NCBI GenBank assembly: GCA_020723325.1
Contig: DYJD01000014.1
Location: 111,481-175,480 of the forward strand
Direction of reading: 5' to 3'
DNA from: Desulfosudis oleivorans
GTDB taxonomy: Bacteria; Desulfobacterota; Desulfobacteria; Desulfobacterales; SURF-7
DNA: 64,000 nt
This document shows, piece by piece, positions 26,155 through 36,335 of the stretch. Every line of letters begins with the position of its first letter. The stretch's first letter is position 1. The notes under the pieces were generated by a model. The model was not told where the DNA came from. It did not search any database and worked only from the letters and a program-made list of their open reading frames with translations. The position numbers and the translations under genes were made by a program.

Positions 26155-28410
26155 ATGATGATTCAGTTCAGACGTAAAACCAATCGAAAACCGCTTCCCA
26201 AAGATGAGCAAAGGCGACGCAAGCGCGAACTTGTCCTCATTGTGGTAAGTCTTCTTTTTATTATCATCTTGACCTTTGCTGAAACACGCATCATCCGATT
26301 CGGCGGCGATTTCCCAATCTCCAATACCATCTTGATGTTCATCCTGATCAATATCAACCTACTGCTTTTGATTTTGCTTTTGTTTCTGGTTTTCCGCAAC
26401 CTGGTAAAATTATTTTACGACCGCCGGCGCAGGGTTATGGGTGCCAAGCTGCGCACAAGACTGGTGGTTGCCTTCATCGCGCTCTCTTTGCTTCCCACCA
26501 CGGTTTTATTCTTTTTTTCCATCAATTTCATAACCGCCAGCATTGAATTCTGGTTTAATGTGCCGGTTGAGCAGGCTCTTGAAAATTCCATTACAGTGGG
26601 GCGACACCTTTACCATTATGTGGAAGAAAACAATATGTTTTTTCTGGAAAGAGCCGCCTATCAAATCCAGACCAAAAAATGGATTCAAGAAGACCGACAA
26701 AAGGAGCTTTTTCGTTATATTCAGGTGGTTCAGCGAGAATTCAACCATGATGCTGTGGAAATCTATAACAACAAGGCCCATCGTCTTGCCTATGCACTAT
26801 CACCCCAGCTGGAGAACAAACCTTTTGAGCCGGTTTCTCCTGATGATTTGCTGAAACCCACCCCGCCCCCCGGTGTACGGACCATATCCAATACAATCGA
26901 AGGCGGGGAACTCATCCGCACCATTGGAACAATTCCTTTTGGAATAGATCGTAATGCTGCTGAGGCTTTTGTGGTGATTACCATGCTGATTCCGGCCGAC
27001 CTTTCCGACAACATGGCTGCCATCACCAGGGGTTTTGAGGAATATCAGCAAATTAAAATGCTGAAGACCCCGATTCAAACAACTTATTACATTACTCTTT
27101 CCATTGTTGCGCTGCTGGTGGTTTTTTGCGCGGTCTGGTTCGGTTTTTATCTAGCCAAATCTATAACCATTCCAATCATGGAGCTTGCCGAGGGCACACG
27201 CCGTGTTGCCGACGGCGACCTGGGTTTCAACATCGATCTCGTGGCCAATGATGAAATCGGTAGCCTTGTTGAATCTTTCAATAAAATGACACGAGACCTG
27301 CGCGTGGGCCGGGAACAGTTGGAGCTTTCCGCCCGTACGCTCCATGACAAAAATGTGGAGATTGAAGAACGACGCCAATATATGGAAATCGTGCTGAAAA
27401 ACGTTTCCGCCGGTGTCATCTCCCTGAATAAAAATGGTTTTATCACCACTATCAACAAATCGGCCGAGCGCATGTTGTTGCTGAAACCGGATGAAATCAT
27501 TAAAAAGAGCTATAAAAGCCTTTTACAGGGTCCGCATTTGGAACTGGCCGATGACATTATGGAAAAGCTGACCAACTCTCGCAGCAATGCCATAGAAATG
27601 CCCTTTAAATTAAACATCGCGGGCCGGTCCCGCAGTTTTCTCGTACATTTGAATGCGCTGAAAGACGATGGCGGAAATCATATGGGTATTGTCATGGTAA
27701 TCGACGACTTGACGGAGTTGGAAAAAGCCCAGCGCATGGCCGCCTGGCGCGAAGTAGCCAGAAGAATCGCCCATGAGGTTAAAAATCCTTTGACCCCCAT
27801 CTCCCTTTCAGCCCAAAGATTGAAACGAAAGTATGCGGCGCGGATCAATGATCCGGTTTTTAATGAATGCACTCAAATGATCATCGATCATGTTGATTTG
27901 ATTCGAAATCTGGTCAATGAATTCTCTGCCTTTGCCAGATTTCCAGGTGCCAAGCCAGTGCCGTGTGAACTGCCACCGATCATTGAAGAAACCGTTGCTT
28001 TGTATCGGGAGGGGCATCCAAAAATCGGATTTGAAATCGTACTCAACAATGATATTCCAAAATTGAACTTGGATAGACAGCAAATCAAACAAGCCATGAT
28101 CAATTTGGTGGATAATGCGGTCGCCTCAATTGACCGGGAAGGCAGGATTGTCATTTCCTTGAGTCATGATTCGATTCTGGATAAAGTCAGATTGGAGGTC
28201 GCCGATACCGGCAAAGGCATTTCCGATAGTGAAAAAACAAGACTTTTTGAACCGTATTTTTCGACAAAAAAAGCCGGTATGGGACTGGGGCTGACCATTG
28301 TGAGCACCATTATCGCCGATCATGATGGTATGATCAGCGTGCAGGATAATAAACCCTATGGCGCAAAATTTGTGGTGGAGCTGCCTGTCGCCAAGTCACA
28401 TGAGTTGTAA
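26155..28410 (+). CDS. ntrY: NtrY-family sensor histidine kinase
   Basis: A 751-aa membrane kinase. The N-terminus has several membrane helices (two near residues 30-80, then further segments to about 350), followed by a HAMP domain ('IPIMELAEGTRRVADGDLG') and a PAS-like region. The histidine kinase core has the H-box 'RRIAHEVKNPLTPISL', N-box 'NLVDNAVASI', G1 'ADTGKGIS', F 'LFEPYFSTK' and G2 'GMGLGLTIV'. NtrY sensors respond to nitrogen or redox status and phosphorylate NtrX, encoded next. Start is uncertain: ATG 26155, or TTG 26119, which would overlap the upstream stop. Neither has a clear ribosome site. Confidence 0.9.
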   Translation: MMIQFRRKTNRKPLPKDEQRRRKRELVLIVVSLLFIIILTFAETRIIRFGGDFPISNTILMFILININLLLLILLLFLVFRNLVKLFYDRRRRVMGAKLRTRLVVAFIALSLLPTTVLFFFSINFITASIEFWFNVPVEQALENSITVGRHLYHYVEENNMFFLERAAYQIQTKKWIQEDRQKELFRYIQVVQREFNHDAVEIYNNKAHRLAYALSPQLENKPFEPVSPDDLLKPTPPPGVRTISNTIEGGELIRTIGTIPFGIDRNAAEAFVVITMLIPADLSDNMAAITRGFEEYQQIKMLKTPIQTTYYITLSIVALLVVFCAVWFGFYLAKSITIPIMELAEGTRRVADGDLGFNIDLVANDEIGSLVESFNKMTRDLRVGREQLELSARTLHDKNVEIEERRQYMEIVLKNVSAGVISLNKNGFITTINKSAERMLLLKPDEIIKKSYKSLLQGPHLELADDIMEKLTNSRSNAIEMPFKLNIAGRSRSFLVHLNALKDDGGNHMGIVMVIDDLTELEKAQRMAAWREVARRIAHEVKNPLTPISLSAQRLKRKYAARINDPVFNECTQMIIDHVDLIRNLVNEFSAFARFPGAKPVPCELPPIIEETVALYREGHPKIGFEIVLNNDIPKLNLDRQQIKQAMINLVDNAVASIDREGRIVISLSHDSILDKVRLEVADTGKGISDSEKTRLFEPYFSTKKAGMGLGLTIVSTIIADHDGMISVQDNKPYGAKFVVELPVAKSHEL

Positions 28411-28473
28411 CGCCGAAGTTATTGAAAGCGGTTTTTCCGCTGGAATTTTCTCCGGCAACAAAGGAGATCCCGT

Positions 28474-29841
28474 ATGTTTCCAACTGTTTTAATCGTGGAT
28501 GATGAGCAATCCATCCTTCAGTCCTTAAGTGGATTATTATTTGACGAAGGTTTTGAAGTTGTAACCGCTTCCAATGGTTATGAAGCCCTTAAAATTATTG
28601 ACACCGACGCGCCGGATCTCGTGCTTCTGGATATTTGGATGCCGGGAATTGATGGAATCGAAACCTTGAAGGAAATTAAAAAGGAAACCCCCCATGTCCA
28701 AGTGATCATGATAACCGGGCATGGAACAATTGAGACAGCCGTAAATGCAACCAAGCTCGGCGCCTTTGACTTTATTGAAAAGCCGCTTTCCATTGAAAAG
28801 GTAATTGTGGCCATCAACAATGCCCTGAATTTCAGACGGTTAGAAGAGGAAAACCGCTATTTACGAAAAAAAACCATCGAAAAACATTCCATTGACGGAA
28901 ACAGCGCCCCGATTGTGGCTTTAAAGCAGCAGATCATGGTTTCTGCGCCCACCGACGCTTGGATTCTGATTACCGGAGAGAACGGGACCGGTAAGGAGCT
29001 CGTGGCCCGCACGATTCATCAACTCAGCACACGTTCCGAACAACCCTTGATTGATGTGAATTGCGCCGCCATTCCCGAGGAACTCATTGAAAGTGAATTA
29101 TTCGGTCATGAAAAGGGCGCTATTCCCGGAGCCAATGTCAAATCACGCGGCAAATTTGAGCTGGCCAATAAAGGAACTATCTTTTTGGATGAAATCGGCG
29201 ATATGAGTTTAAAAATGCAGGCCAAAATACTTCGGGTCCTGCAAGAACAGACCTTCCAGCGCGTGGGGGGGAGCCGCAAGCTGGAAGCGGATGTACGCGT
29301 TATTGTGGCCAGCAACAAGGATCTAGAAAAAGAAATTGAAGCCGGCAATTTCAGGGAGGATTTGTATTTTCGATTAAATGTCATCCCTATTGAAGTGCCA
29401 CCCCTTCGCAATCGCCTGGAAGATATTCCCATTTTAGTGGAGACTTTTTTAAACAAATTGGCCACGCAAAACCGGAGCAGGGTGAAAAGACTTACGGATG
29501 AGGCCCTACAGGCCTTGACATTTCACAATTGGCCGGGAAACGTGCGTGAACTAAAAAACCTCATTGAGCGACTGGTCATCATGGTCCCCACGGATGAGAT
29601 CGGCGTAATGGATTTACCGGCCCCGTATAACCTGGAATTCTCCGCCAAAATGAATTTCGGGGACTCCCGTTTTTTTTCAATTAAACAATTGAAAGACGCC
29701 AAACAGGCCTTTGAAGAGGAGTTTGTTCGCAGAAAACTGGTTCTTAATCTGAATAATATAACCAAGACCGCGGAAGTGATCGGGGTTGAACGGACCCATC
29801 TTCATAAAAAACTTAAAAAAATGGGATTTGAACGTCCATGA
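28474..29841 (+). CDS. ntrX: NtrX-family response regulator with AAA domain
   Basis: A 455-aa protein with a receiver domain (phosphoacceptor Asp53, acidic Asp9/10, Lys103), a sigma-54 AAA+ domain (Walker A 'GENGTGKE' 168-175) and a C-terminal Fis-type helix-turn-helix. The loop that contacts sigma-54, normally GAFTGA, reads GAIPGA (215-220). The key Thr is replaced by Pro, so direct sigma-54 activation may be lost. AAGGAGAT lies before the ATG. It forms a pair with ntrY upstream and overlaps rsmD downstream (ATGA). Confidence 0.9.
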   Translation: MFPTVLIVDDEQSILQSLSGLLFDEGFEVVTASNGYEALKIIDTDAPDLVLLDIWMPGIDGIETLKEIKKETPHVQVIMITGHGTIETAVNATKLGAFDFIEKPLSIEKVIVAINNALNFRRLEEENRYLRKKTIEKHSIDGNSAPIVALKQQIMVSAPTDAWILITGENGTGKELVARTIHQLSTRSEQPLIDVNCAAIPEELIESELFGHEKGAIPGANVKSRGKFELANKGTIFLDEIGDMSLKMQAKILRVLQEQTFQRVGGSRKLEADVRVIVASNKDLEKEIEAGNFREDLYFRLNVIPIEVPPLRNRLEDIPILVETFLNKLATQNRSRVKRLTDEALQALTFHNWPGNVRELKNLIERLVIMVPTDEIGVMDLPAPYNLEFSAKMNFGDSRFFSIKQLKDAKQAFEEEFVRRKLVLNLNNITKTAEVIGVERTHLHKKLKKMGFERP

Positions 29842-30401
29842 GCGTTCGGGTCATTGCCGGAATATCCAAAGGCAAGCGGCTCAAGTCAGTGCCGGGACTC
29901 AAGACAAGGCCCACTGCCGACCGGGTTCGCGAAGCCATATTCAACATTATTTCATTCCAATTACAAGACGCTGTCGTGTTGGACCTGTTTGCCGGCACAG
30001 GCGCTTTCGGCATTGAAGCTCTCAGTCGCGGCGCCGCCTTTTCTGTATTCATTGATAACGATCGTTTTGTACTCGGCATGATTGAAAAAAATCTGCAAGC
30101 GTGCTACATGGAGGCGCGTTCCAAAGTGATCGGATGGAATATTCTCAAAAATTTGGATTGCATTCGTTCAACCGATCCACCCTTTGGCTTAATTTTTATG
30201 GATCCCCCCTATGGTTGCAATTATGTGGAAAAAACCCTTATCAATTTACATGCATCAGGAGCCCTTGCCCATGAAGCCCAAATAATCATCGAGCATGATC
30301 ATACCGAATTGTTTTCCAGCATAGGCTCTGAATTTCACATATATGATCATCGCAAATACGGCCGCGCCATGATCTCTTTTTTACATTACACAGGCAAATG
30401 A
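29838..30401 (+). CDS. rsmD: 16S rRNA (guanine966-N2)-methyltransferase
   Basis: A 187-aa class I SAM methyltransferase with the SAM loop 'VLDLFAGTGAFGIEALSRGA' and catalytic 'MDPPYG', the standard RsmD features. It modifies G966 of 16S rRNA. The ATG overlaps the ntrX stop (4-nt ATGA), and coaD follows 85 nt later; rsmD-coaD adjacency is conserved widely in bacteria. Confidence 0.92.
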   Translation: MSVRVIAGISKGKRLKSVPGLKTRPTADRVREAIFNIISFQLQDAVVLDLFAGTGAFGIEALSRGAAFSVFIDNDRFVLGMIEKNLQACYMEARSKVIGWNILKNLDCIRSTDPPFGLIFMDPPYGCNYVEKTLINLHASGALAHEAQIIIEHDHTELFSSIGSEFHIYDHRKYGRAMISFLHYTGK

Positions 30402-30486
30402 ATTGACCGGGAAACAGCTTTGCCCCCCAACTCAATTGGAATGAGGATCTTTTATAAACGCTTCAAGGACCCAAAGGTGAATGTGA

Positions 30487-30975
30487 ATGAAAAAAACCGC
30501 CATATATCCAGGATCTTTTGATCCATTAACCAACGGCCATCTGGATATCATCAAACGCGGATTAAGGCTGTTTGACAAGATTATCGTCGCTATTCTGCAT
30601 AATCCGGCCAAACAGGCGCTCTTTTCCATTGAAGAACGGATGGAAATGCTCGAGGAGAGTCTGAAAGGCTACCAAAATGTGGAAATTGATGCCTTTCAAG
30701 GACTTCTGGTGGATTATGCCAATCAAAAAAAGGCCGACGCTATTCTGCGGGGCATGCGCGCCGTGTCGGATTTTGAATATGAGTTTCAAATGGCGCTGAT
30801 GAATCGCCGCTTGAATCGTGAAGTCCAGACCGTTTTTTTAATGACCGGCCTGCGATGGATCTTTACAAGTTCCTCCATTATCAAAGAAGCGGCACGCTTT
30901 GGCGGCAATATTGATGGAATGGTCCCGGCCATTGTCAATCAAAAAGTCCGGGAAAAATTTAATAATAAATCCTGA
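30487..30975 (+). CDS. coaD: Phosphopantetheine adenylyltransferase
   Basis: A 162-aa nucleotidyltransferase of the expected length (about 160). Motifs: 'YPGSFDPLTNGHLDI' with the T/HxGH nucleotide-binding site, 'ILRGMRAVSDFEYE' and the 'SSSIIKE' phosphate loop. It carries out the fourth step of coenzyme A synthesis from pantothenate. It follows rsmD, as in many genomes. Confidence 0.95.
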   Translation: MKKTAIYPGSFDPLTNGHLDIIKRGLRLFDKIIVAILHNPAKQALFSIEERMEMLEESLKGYQNVEIDAFQGLLVDYANQKKADAILRGMRAVSDFEYEFQMALMNRRLNREVQTVFLMTGLRWIFTSSSIIKEAARFGGNIDGMVPAIVNQKVREKFNNKS

Positions 30976-30979
30976 AAAA

Positions 30980-31933
30980 ATGATGGACCTCTGGCATCTG
31001 CATGTTTTTCGTAAGGTAGTTGAATTCAAGAGTTTTTCAAAGGCAGGCAAAGCCGTTAATCTTTCCCAGCCCACTGTGAGCAGCCATATTAAATATTTGG
31101 AAGATCACTTTGGTTGCAGACTGCTGGATCGGCTTGGAAAAGAAGTGCTTCCCACCAAGGCCGGCGAAATGCTCTATGGCTATTCCCAAAAGCTCCTGGC
31201 ATTCAGGGACGAAATCGAAACCGCTTTGGCAAATTTTCAAGGAATAGTAAAAGGCCGCTTGGCAATCGGAGGCAGCACAATTCCGGGCGGATATATTTTA
31301 CCTCGATTAATCGGTCCTTTTGTCCGGGACTATTCGGAAGTTACCATATCCATCCGCATTGGCGATACTCAGTCGATAATAAATGAAGTTTTAAGCGGTG
31401 AGTTGGAACTTGGTCTAGTGGGTGCAAGCACTGAGAATAAACATATTCATCAAGATATGCTCATCGAAGATGAAATGAAGCTGATTATCCCTTATGATCA
31501 TCCCTGGGTGACAATAAAACAAGTCGGTTTAGCCCAATTATTAAAAGAACCCTTTATTGTTCGAGAAAAAGGTTCTGGAACATTACAGTCTCTAGTGAAT
31601 AGTTTGGCGGCCAGTGGACATAAACTGGAGGAACTACGCATTGTTGCAGAGATGGGTAGCACAACTGCTGTTTGTCAAGGTATTAAAAACAGGATTGGTA
31701 TTTCCATCTTGTCCCCCATTGCCGTGGAAGAAGATCTCAAAGCCGGTACACTGAGGGCTATATCCATCAAAGGGTTAAATCTGAAACGCAGCTTCTATTT
31801 GACGCAACATCGGCAGCGTACGCCTTCGCCGCTATGCCAGATGTTCATTCAATTCATTAAAAAGGCCTGTTTGAAACCCTTATTCCCGCCAACCATGTTC
31901 ACCGACGAGTTTCACAAACCGACATCCACCTAA
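30980..31933 (+). CDS. LysR-type regulator (selenium-metabolism associated type)
   Basis: A 317-aa LysR regulator; the ATG at 30980 follows the coaD stop by 4 nt (ATG 30983 also possible). The N-terminal winged helix has 'SQPTVSSHIKYLEDHFGCRLLDR' cores, and a substrate-binding domain follows. The helix-turn-helix and 'GRLAIGGSTIPGGYILPRLI' resemble regulators annotated 'selenium metabolism-associated' in delta-proteobacteria. That label is from memory of family sequences, and no selenium genes are visible here. Its last 54 nt overlap the convergent pcm gene. Confidence 0.8.
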   Translation: MMDLWHLHVFRKVVEFKSFSKAGKAVNLSQPTVSSHIKYLEDHFGCRLLDRLGKEVLPTKAGEMLYGYSQKLLAFRDEIETALANFQGIVKGRLAIGGSTIPGGYILPRLIGPFVRDYSEVTISIRIGDTQSIINEVLSGELELGLVGASTENKHIHQDMLIEDEMKLIIPYDHPWVTIKQVGLAQLLKEPFIVREKGSGTLQSLVNSLAASGHKLEELRIVAEMGSTTAVCQGIKNRIGISILSPIAVEEDLKAGTLRAISIKGLNLKRSFYLTQHRQRTPSPLCQMFIQFIKKACLKPLFPPTMFTDEFHKPTST

Positions 31934-32536
31934 ACTCGTAGTCGTTATTCCGTTTTGATCTTTTACGAGTTTGATCAGCTCCTGGGAATGTTGATCACCC
32001 ACCGGCATGACCAAGCGGCCGCCAACAGCCAATTGATCAACCAAGGTGGCTGGAATTTTGGGTGAACCGGCTGTGACGATAATGGCATTGAAAGGACTCT
32101 CCTCCTTCCAACCTGAAGTGCCGTCCGAATAGCGGGTTACTATATTGTGATACTGTAATTTATCAAATAATTGCCTTGTCTTAACAAGCAGGGAATGTTT
32201 TCTCTCAATGGTGTATACCCGATAGGCAATGGCAGCTAAAATGGCTGCCTGATAGCCTGACCCGGTACCGATTTCCAGCACCCGGTCATCTGAACACAAA
32301 CTCAATGCCTGGGTCATTTCCGCTACAATATAGGGTTGTGAAATGGTTTGCTGCTCACCGATCGGAAGCGGAAAATCACCATAAGCCTGATCCATTAGCG
32401 CCTCGCTCACGAACATATGGCGTGGGACCTTGCGCATGGCTTCCAAAACACTTTGGTCGGTAATACCGCGCTTTTCGATCTGATCGCGAATCATTTCGTC
32501 CCGCCGGCGTTGGTATTTTATTTCATCTTTATTCAT
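31880..32536 (-). CDS. pcm: Protein-L-isoaspartate O-methyltransferase
   Basis: A 218-aa SAM methyltransferase with 'EIGTGSGYQAAILA' and the N-terminal 'RDQIEKRGITDQSVLEAM' and 'VPRHMFV' motifs of the Pcm family, near the usual 210 aa. It repairs isoaspartyl damage in ageing proteins. Its ATG shares one base with the stop of the upstream cyclo-ligase (TGATG), so the two genes are co-translated. It converges on the LysR gene. Confidence 0.93.
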   Translation of the reverse strand: MNKDEIKYQRRRDEMIRDQIEKRGITDQSVLEAMRKVPRHMFVSEALMDQAYGDFPLPIGEQQTISQPYIVAEMTQALSLCSDDRVLEIGTGSGYQAAILAAIAYRVYTIERKHSLLVKTRQLFDKLQYHNIVTRYSDGTSGWKEESPFNAIIVTAGSPKIPATLVDQLAVGGRLVMPVGDQHSQELIKLVKDQNGITTTSLGGCRFVKLVGEHGWRE

Positions 32537-33123
32537 CAGATCTTATAAATAATCCGCGCGTCGGTAATAATGATATCCACATATTTATCATGACTTTCCA
32601 TGGGAACATGCTGGATGATTTGTTTTTCAAAAGCCAAAGCAACTTTACGGGTTGTAATCGGCAATTTGGGCATCAAACGATCATAATACCCATCACCGAT
32701 TCCGACTCTTCCACCTTTTTCGTCAAAGGCCAGTCCCGGCACAATGGCAATATCAATACAATCAATCGGCACTCTTTTGCACTTGCTTGGATCCGGTTCA
32801 AGTCGACCCTGCGCGCCAATGATTAAATCTGTTTTCATGCTGTCGATTTTCATCGGTATCATCTCGCGGTTGTCGGCATCAAAAGTCGGCAAGGCAATAA
32901 TTTTATTGGCAGAGATGCTGCGCTGAATGATTTTGCGCGTTTCGATTTCAACACTGCGATTGGTAAACAGCAGTGCAATGTTGGCTTCAATGAAGTTTGC
33001 AAAAGAAAAAAGACGGTCCTCCACCTTTTTCAGGCTTTTTGTCCTTTCAGCCTCAGACATCTGATTGATCGCCTCGATCATTTCCTTGCGGATTTCATTT
33101 TTTCTATCTTTAATATCCTCCAT
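32536..33123 (-). CDS. 5-formyltetrahydrofolate cyclo-ligase
   Basis: A 195-aa protein with the family's C-terminal motif 'GGRVGIGDGYYDRLM' and N-terminal 'RKEMIEAIN'. It returns 5-formyl-THF to the active folate pool using ATP. GAGGGGG lies before the ATG. In many proteobacteria the 6S RNA gene lies just upstream of this gene, and a strong minus-strand promoter was seen there, but no 6S structure could be shown. Confidence 0.9.
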   Translation of the reverse strand: MEDIKDRKNEIRKEMIEAINQMSEAERTKSLKKVEDRLFSFANFIEANIALLFTNRSVEIETRKIIQRSISANKIIALPTFDADNREMIPMKIDSMKTDLIIGAQGRLEPDPSKCKRVPIDCIDIAIVPGLAFDEKGGRVGIGDGYYDRLMPKLPITTRKVALAFEKQIIQHVPMESHDKYVDIIITDARIIYKI

Positions 33124-33511
33124 AACCCCCTCTCCGAGTCTTCCAGGTTATTCCCTTGCCAAATGTATGGTCGGTTGAAGGACAGTTTTTTCAATTCACA
33201 TGCTGAAAACCATCACAAGCCATCGCTGCCTGCATCGATCCGTACGAACGAATATTCAACCCTGGTTGAAAATCCGATCAGCAATAAAATGGGGAAAATG
33301 TATTACATTACATATAGTATATCCAGCCCTTCCGCTGTCAAGTCGCAACTCGTAATAATTATTGACTAAATATAGTATGCATGATAGCTTCTTCACCCAT
33401 GTCGAATGATTCAGGATTTTAGCCCGAATCATTCTCTTTTCGGCTGCTATTAGCGTGAATCGATAAACTTATCAAACAAATATATGCAAAATTGTCAATA
33501 TAGGTACTATT
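33124..33511. other. Long intergenic region with stem-loop
   Basis: 388 nt between the divergent cyclo-ligase and serS genes. A perfect 9-bp inverted repeat GAATGATTC (33404-33412 and 33426-33434) lies about 80 nt before serS. The minus strand carries a good promoter (separate entry). No T-box consensus, tRNA or ribosomal-protein leader was recognised, and no coding frame resembles a known protein. Confidence 0.45.
33314..33341 (-). promoter_or_regulatory. Candidate sigma-70 promoter, minus strand
   Basis: On the minus strand TTGACA (33341-33336), a 16-nt spacer and TACTAT (33319-33314). The -35 box is perfect. The start point would lie about 185 nt before the cyclo-ligase ATG, leaving room for a small RNA or a long leader. 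Confidence 0.45.
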
Positions 33512-34786
33512 ATGTTGGAAATCAAGTGGATCAGGAATAATTTTTCAAAACTGTTGCAGGCCCTTGAAAACCGCGGCAATCCCTTGGCCATAGAAAAGCT
33601 AAAGCATCTTGACGATGAACATCGGGCCTTATTGCTTGAGATTGAGACCTTACGGCATCGACGTAATGTTGTTTCAGATGAAATTGCCCGAATGAAAAAA
33701 AAGGGGGAAAATGCCGAGTCACACGTTGTGCAAATGCGTGAAGTTTCAGCCCAGATAAAAAGCCTTGAAAAATCCCTTTCACAAAATGAGACGGATCTGA
33801 ATATTGTTTTAATGGAAATTCCCAATGTTCCACATGCCAGTGTTCCCATTGGTCGCGATGAAAAGGACAACCGGCTTGAAAAACAGATCGGCACTCCAAA
33901 GGCCTTTGATTTTGAACCCTTGCCCCATTGGACACTGGGCGAAAATTTAAAAATCTTTGATTTTGAACGAGCTGCCCGAATCACCGGCGCACGCTTTCCA
34001 CTATATCTTGGGCTTGGTGCAAAACTGGAACGGGCGCTAATCAGCTTCATGCTGGATGTACATACCTGCGAGCATGGCTACCGGGAAATTCTGCCGCCGT
34101 TAATGGTAAATCGTTCCACCATTACCCATACCGGTCAATTGCCGAAATTTGAAGCCGATTTGTTCAAGATAGAAGGCTGGGATTATTTCTTGATTCCAAC
34201 AGCGGAAGTTCCGGTGACAAATATTCATCAAAACGAGATCCTTGATGAAGAGCAACTACCGTTGTTATACACGGCCTACACGCCTTGTTTTCGATCAGAA
34301 GCCGGTTCATACGGCAAGGATACCCGCGGATTGATCCGGCAACATCAATTTAATAAAGTGGAACTTGTAAAATTCACCTCTCCAGATACCTCCTATGTTG
34401 AGCTGGAAAGCCTTTTGAATAATGCCGAGACCATATTAAAACGACTGGAATTGCCTTATCGGGTCATTACCCTCTGTACCGGCGACATGGGCTTTTCTGC
34501 AGCAAAAACCTACGATATTGAGGTATGGTTGCCCTCGCAAAATATGTATCGTGAGATTTCTTCCTGCAGCAATTTTGAAGATTTTCAAGCCCGTCGCGCC
34601 AATATCCGTTTTCGGCAAAAGGGAAAAAAAGGCACGGAACTGGTACACACCCTGAACGGTTCAGGCCTTGCTGTCGGTCGCACCGTGGCGGCGATACTGG
34701 AAAACAATCAGCAGGCTGACGGAGCTGTGATTATTCCGGAGGTCCTGCGCCCATATATGCACGGCATAGAAAGAATAACACAATGA
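33512..34786 (+). CDS. serS: Serine-tRNA ligase
   Basis: A 424-aa class II aminoacyl-tRNA synthetase, the typical length. The N-terminal coiled-coil arm (about residues 25-105) binds the long variable arm of tRNA-Ser. The catalytic core shows motif 2 '[21 protein letters not shown]' and motif 3 '[16 protein letters not shown]', with 'TAEVPVTN' as substrate loop. The stop overlaps thrC by ATGA. No T-box leader is visible. Confidence 0.96.
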   Translation: MLEIKWIRNNFSKLLQALENRGNPLAIEKLKHLDDEHRALLLEIETLRHRRNVVSDEIARMKKKGENAESHVVQMREVSAQIKSLEKSLSQNETDLNIVLMEIPNVPHASVPIGRDEKDNRLEKQIGTPKAFDFEPLPHWTLGENLKIFDFERAARITGARFPLYLGLGAKLERALISFMLDVHTCEHGYREILPPLMVNRSTITHTGQLPKFEADLFKIEGWDYFLIPTAEVPVTNIHQNEILDEEQLPLLYTAYTPCFRSEAGSYGKDTRGLIRQHQFNKVELVKFTSPDTSYVELESLLNNAETILKRLELPYRVITLCTGDMGFSAAKTYDIEVWLPSQNMYREISSCSNFEDFQARRANIRFRQKGKKGTELVHTLNGSGLAVGRTVAAILENNQQADGAVIIPEVLRPYMHGIERITQ

Positions 34787-36285
34787 AGAACGATCTGTTT
34801 CCCAAAGATATCCAAGCAGACATTATTCCTCAGCCGTCCGGAAAATTGCTGTATCGCTGTCTGGAGTGCTCGGCTGAATTCGGCATTGAACAGCTTTTGT
34901 ATACATGCCCTGATTGCGGTCAGGTTTTACTGATTCATGACAAGAATTTCAATCGGTTAAAAGCTGTTCCGGCTGAAAAATGGCAACGAATTTTCGATTT
35001 TCGCAAAATGACTAGACTACCGGCACTGAAAGGCATTTATCGTTATCATGAATTCATCGGATCAGTGTTGCCCCTTTCATCAATTATTTATCTTGGTGAA
35101 GGACATACACCCATGATTGCCGCCAATAAAAATCTTGAAAAGATGGTCGGTCTTCCCTTTTTCTATAAAAATGACGGCCAAAATCCCAGCGCATCTTTCA
35201 AGGATCGGGGAATGGCAAGTGCCATGAGTTATATCAATTACTTGATTCAAACCGGACAAGTCTCTGATGTTTTAGCTATTTGTGCTTCAACCGGCGACAC
35301 TTCGGCCGCGGCGGCTTTATATGCAGCCTACATGCACCCGCGGGTAAAATCGGCAGTAATTTTACCCCATAAAAAAGTGACCCCCCAACAACTCTCGCAA
35401 CCCCTGGGAAGCGGGGCCTCTGTTTTTGAAATACCCGGTGTTTTCGATGATTGTATGAAGGTTGTGGAATCTTTGTCGGAAAATTACAGCGTGGCCCTAC
35501 TGAATTCCAAAAATGCCTGGCGTATTTTAGGCCAGGAATCATATTCATATGAAATTGCACAGGAATTTGATTATAAACTTGGGGATACAGTGATCGTGGT
35601 TCCCATCGGCAACGCCGGCAACATCACTGCGGTCATCAACGGCTTTCTAAAATGGTACGAGGTCGGCATCATAGATAACCTGCCAAAAATAATAGGTGTT
35701 CAATCAGTTCATGCCGACCCGGTTTATCGCTATTATCTTGAACCTGATACGACAAAACGTAAATTCAAGCCGGTAACGGTTCAGCCGAGTGTGGCCCAAG
35801 CAGCCATGATCGGCAATCCGGTTTCCATGCCGCGTGTGGTTCATCTGGTAGATCGCTATAATGAAACCGCTGGCAGGCAAAAAATATTTTTTGTGGCGGT
35901 TTCCGAGCAATCGATTATGGACTGGGAATTGCGGGCCAACCGTAACGGCCACATTGCTTGTACCCATGGAGGAGAAACCCTGTCAGGACTGGTTGAGGCC
36001 AAAGCCAGGGGTTATGTTCATGGAAATGAAATTGCCGTTATCGACTCCACGGCCCATGCTTTAAAATTTTCAGGATTCCAGCAAATGTATTTTGAAAACA
36101 GCTTTCCTGCTGAATATCAGGTTTCGCCGAACCCGGATTTGATAAATCGCCCCCAATATATTCAACCAAAAGATCTGAAAAAAGTGCCGGAGCCGGGGAA
36201 AAGCATTGATCCTGAGGCCTTCGATCTGTTTATACAACGGGTATCCCAAGAGATCGCTACAACTCTTAAACTTCAACCCAAATAA
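34783..36285 (+). CDS. thrC: Threonine synthase
   Basis: A 500-aa PLP enzyme with an N-terminal Cys4 zinc-ribbon-like start ('[10 protein letters not shown] ... TCPDCG'). The PLP lysine sits in '[12 protein letters not shown]', and the phosphate loop reads '[10 protein letters not shown]'. It converts O-phosphohomoserine to threonine. The N-terminal CxxC pairs occur in the threonine synthase branch related to plant and archaeal enzymes. The gene overlaps serS by 4 nt, so the two are translated together. Confidence 0.9.
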   Translation: MKNDLFPKDIQADIIPQPSGKLLYRCLECSAEFGIEQLLYTCPDCGQVLLIHDKNFNRLKAVPAEKWQRIFDFRKMTRLPALKGIYRYHEFIGSVLPLSSIIYLGEGHTPMIAANKNLEKMVGLPFFYKNDGQNPSASFKDRGMASAMSYINYLIQTGQVSDVLAICASTGDTSAAAALYAAYMHPRVKSAVILPHKKVTPQQLSQPLGSGASVFEIPGVFDDCMKVVESLSENYSVALLNSKNAWRILGQESYSYEIAQEFDYKLGDTVIVVPIGNAGNITAVINGFLKWYEVGIIDNLPKIIGVQSVHADPVYRYYLEPDTTKRKFKPVTVQPSVAQAAMIGNPVSMPRVVHLVDRYNETAGRQKIFFVAVSEQSIMDWELRANRNGHIACTHGGETLSGLVEAKARGYVHGNEIAVIDSTAHALKFSGFQQMYFENSFPAEYQVSPNPDLINRPQYIQPKDLKKVPEPGKSIDPEAFDLFIQRVSQEIATTLKLQPK

Positions 36286-36335
36286 TTTTTTAGTGAATGC
36301 AAATCATGACTTTTCTTACAAAGGAGTGGTGTAAA

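Noticed and set aside
33124..33511. T-box leader for serS or 6S RNA
   Set aside because: No T-box consensus was seen, and a 6S-type long hairpin with central bubble could not be built. Kept only as a possible unknown transcript.
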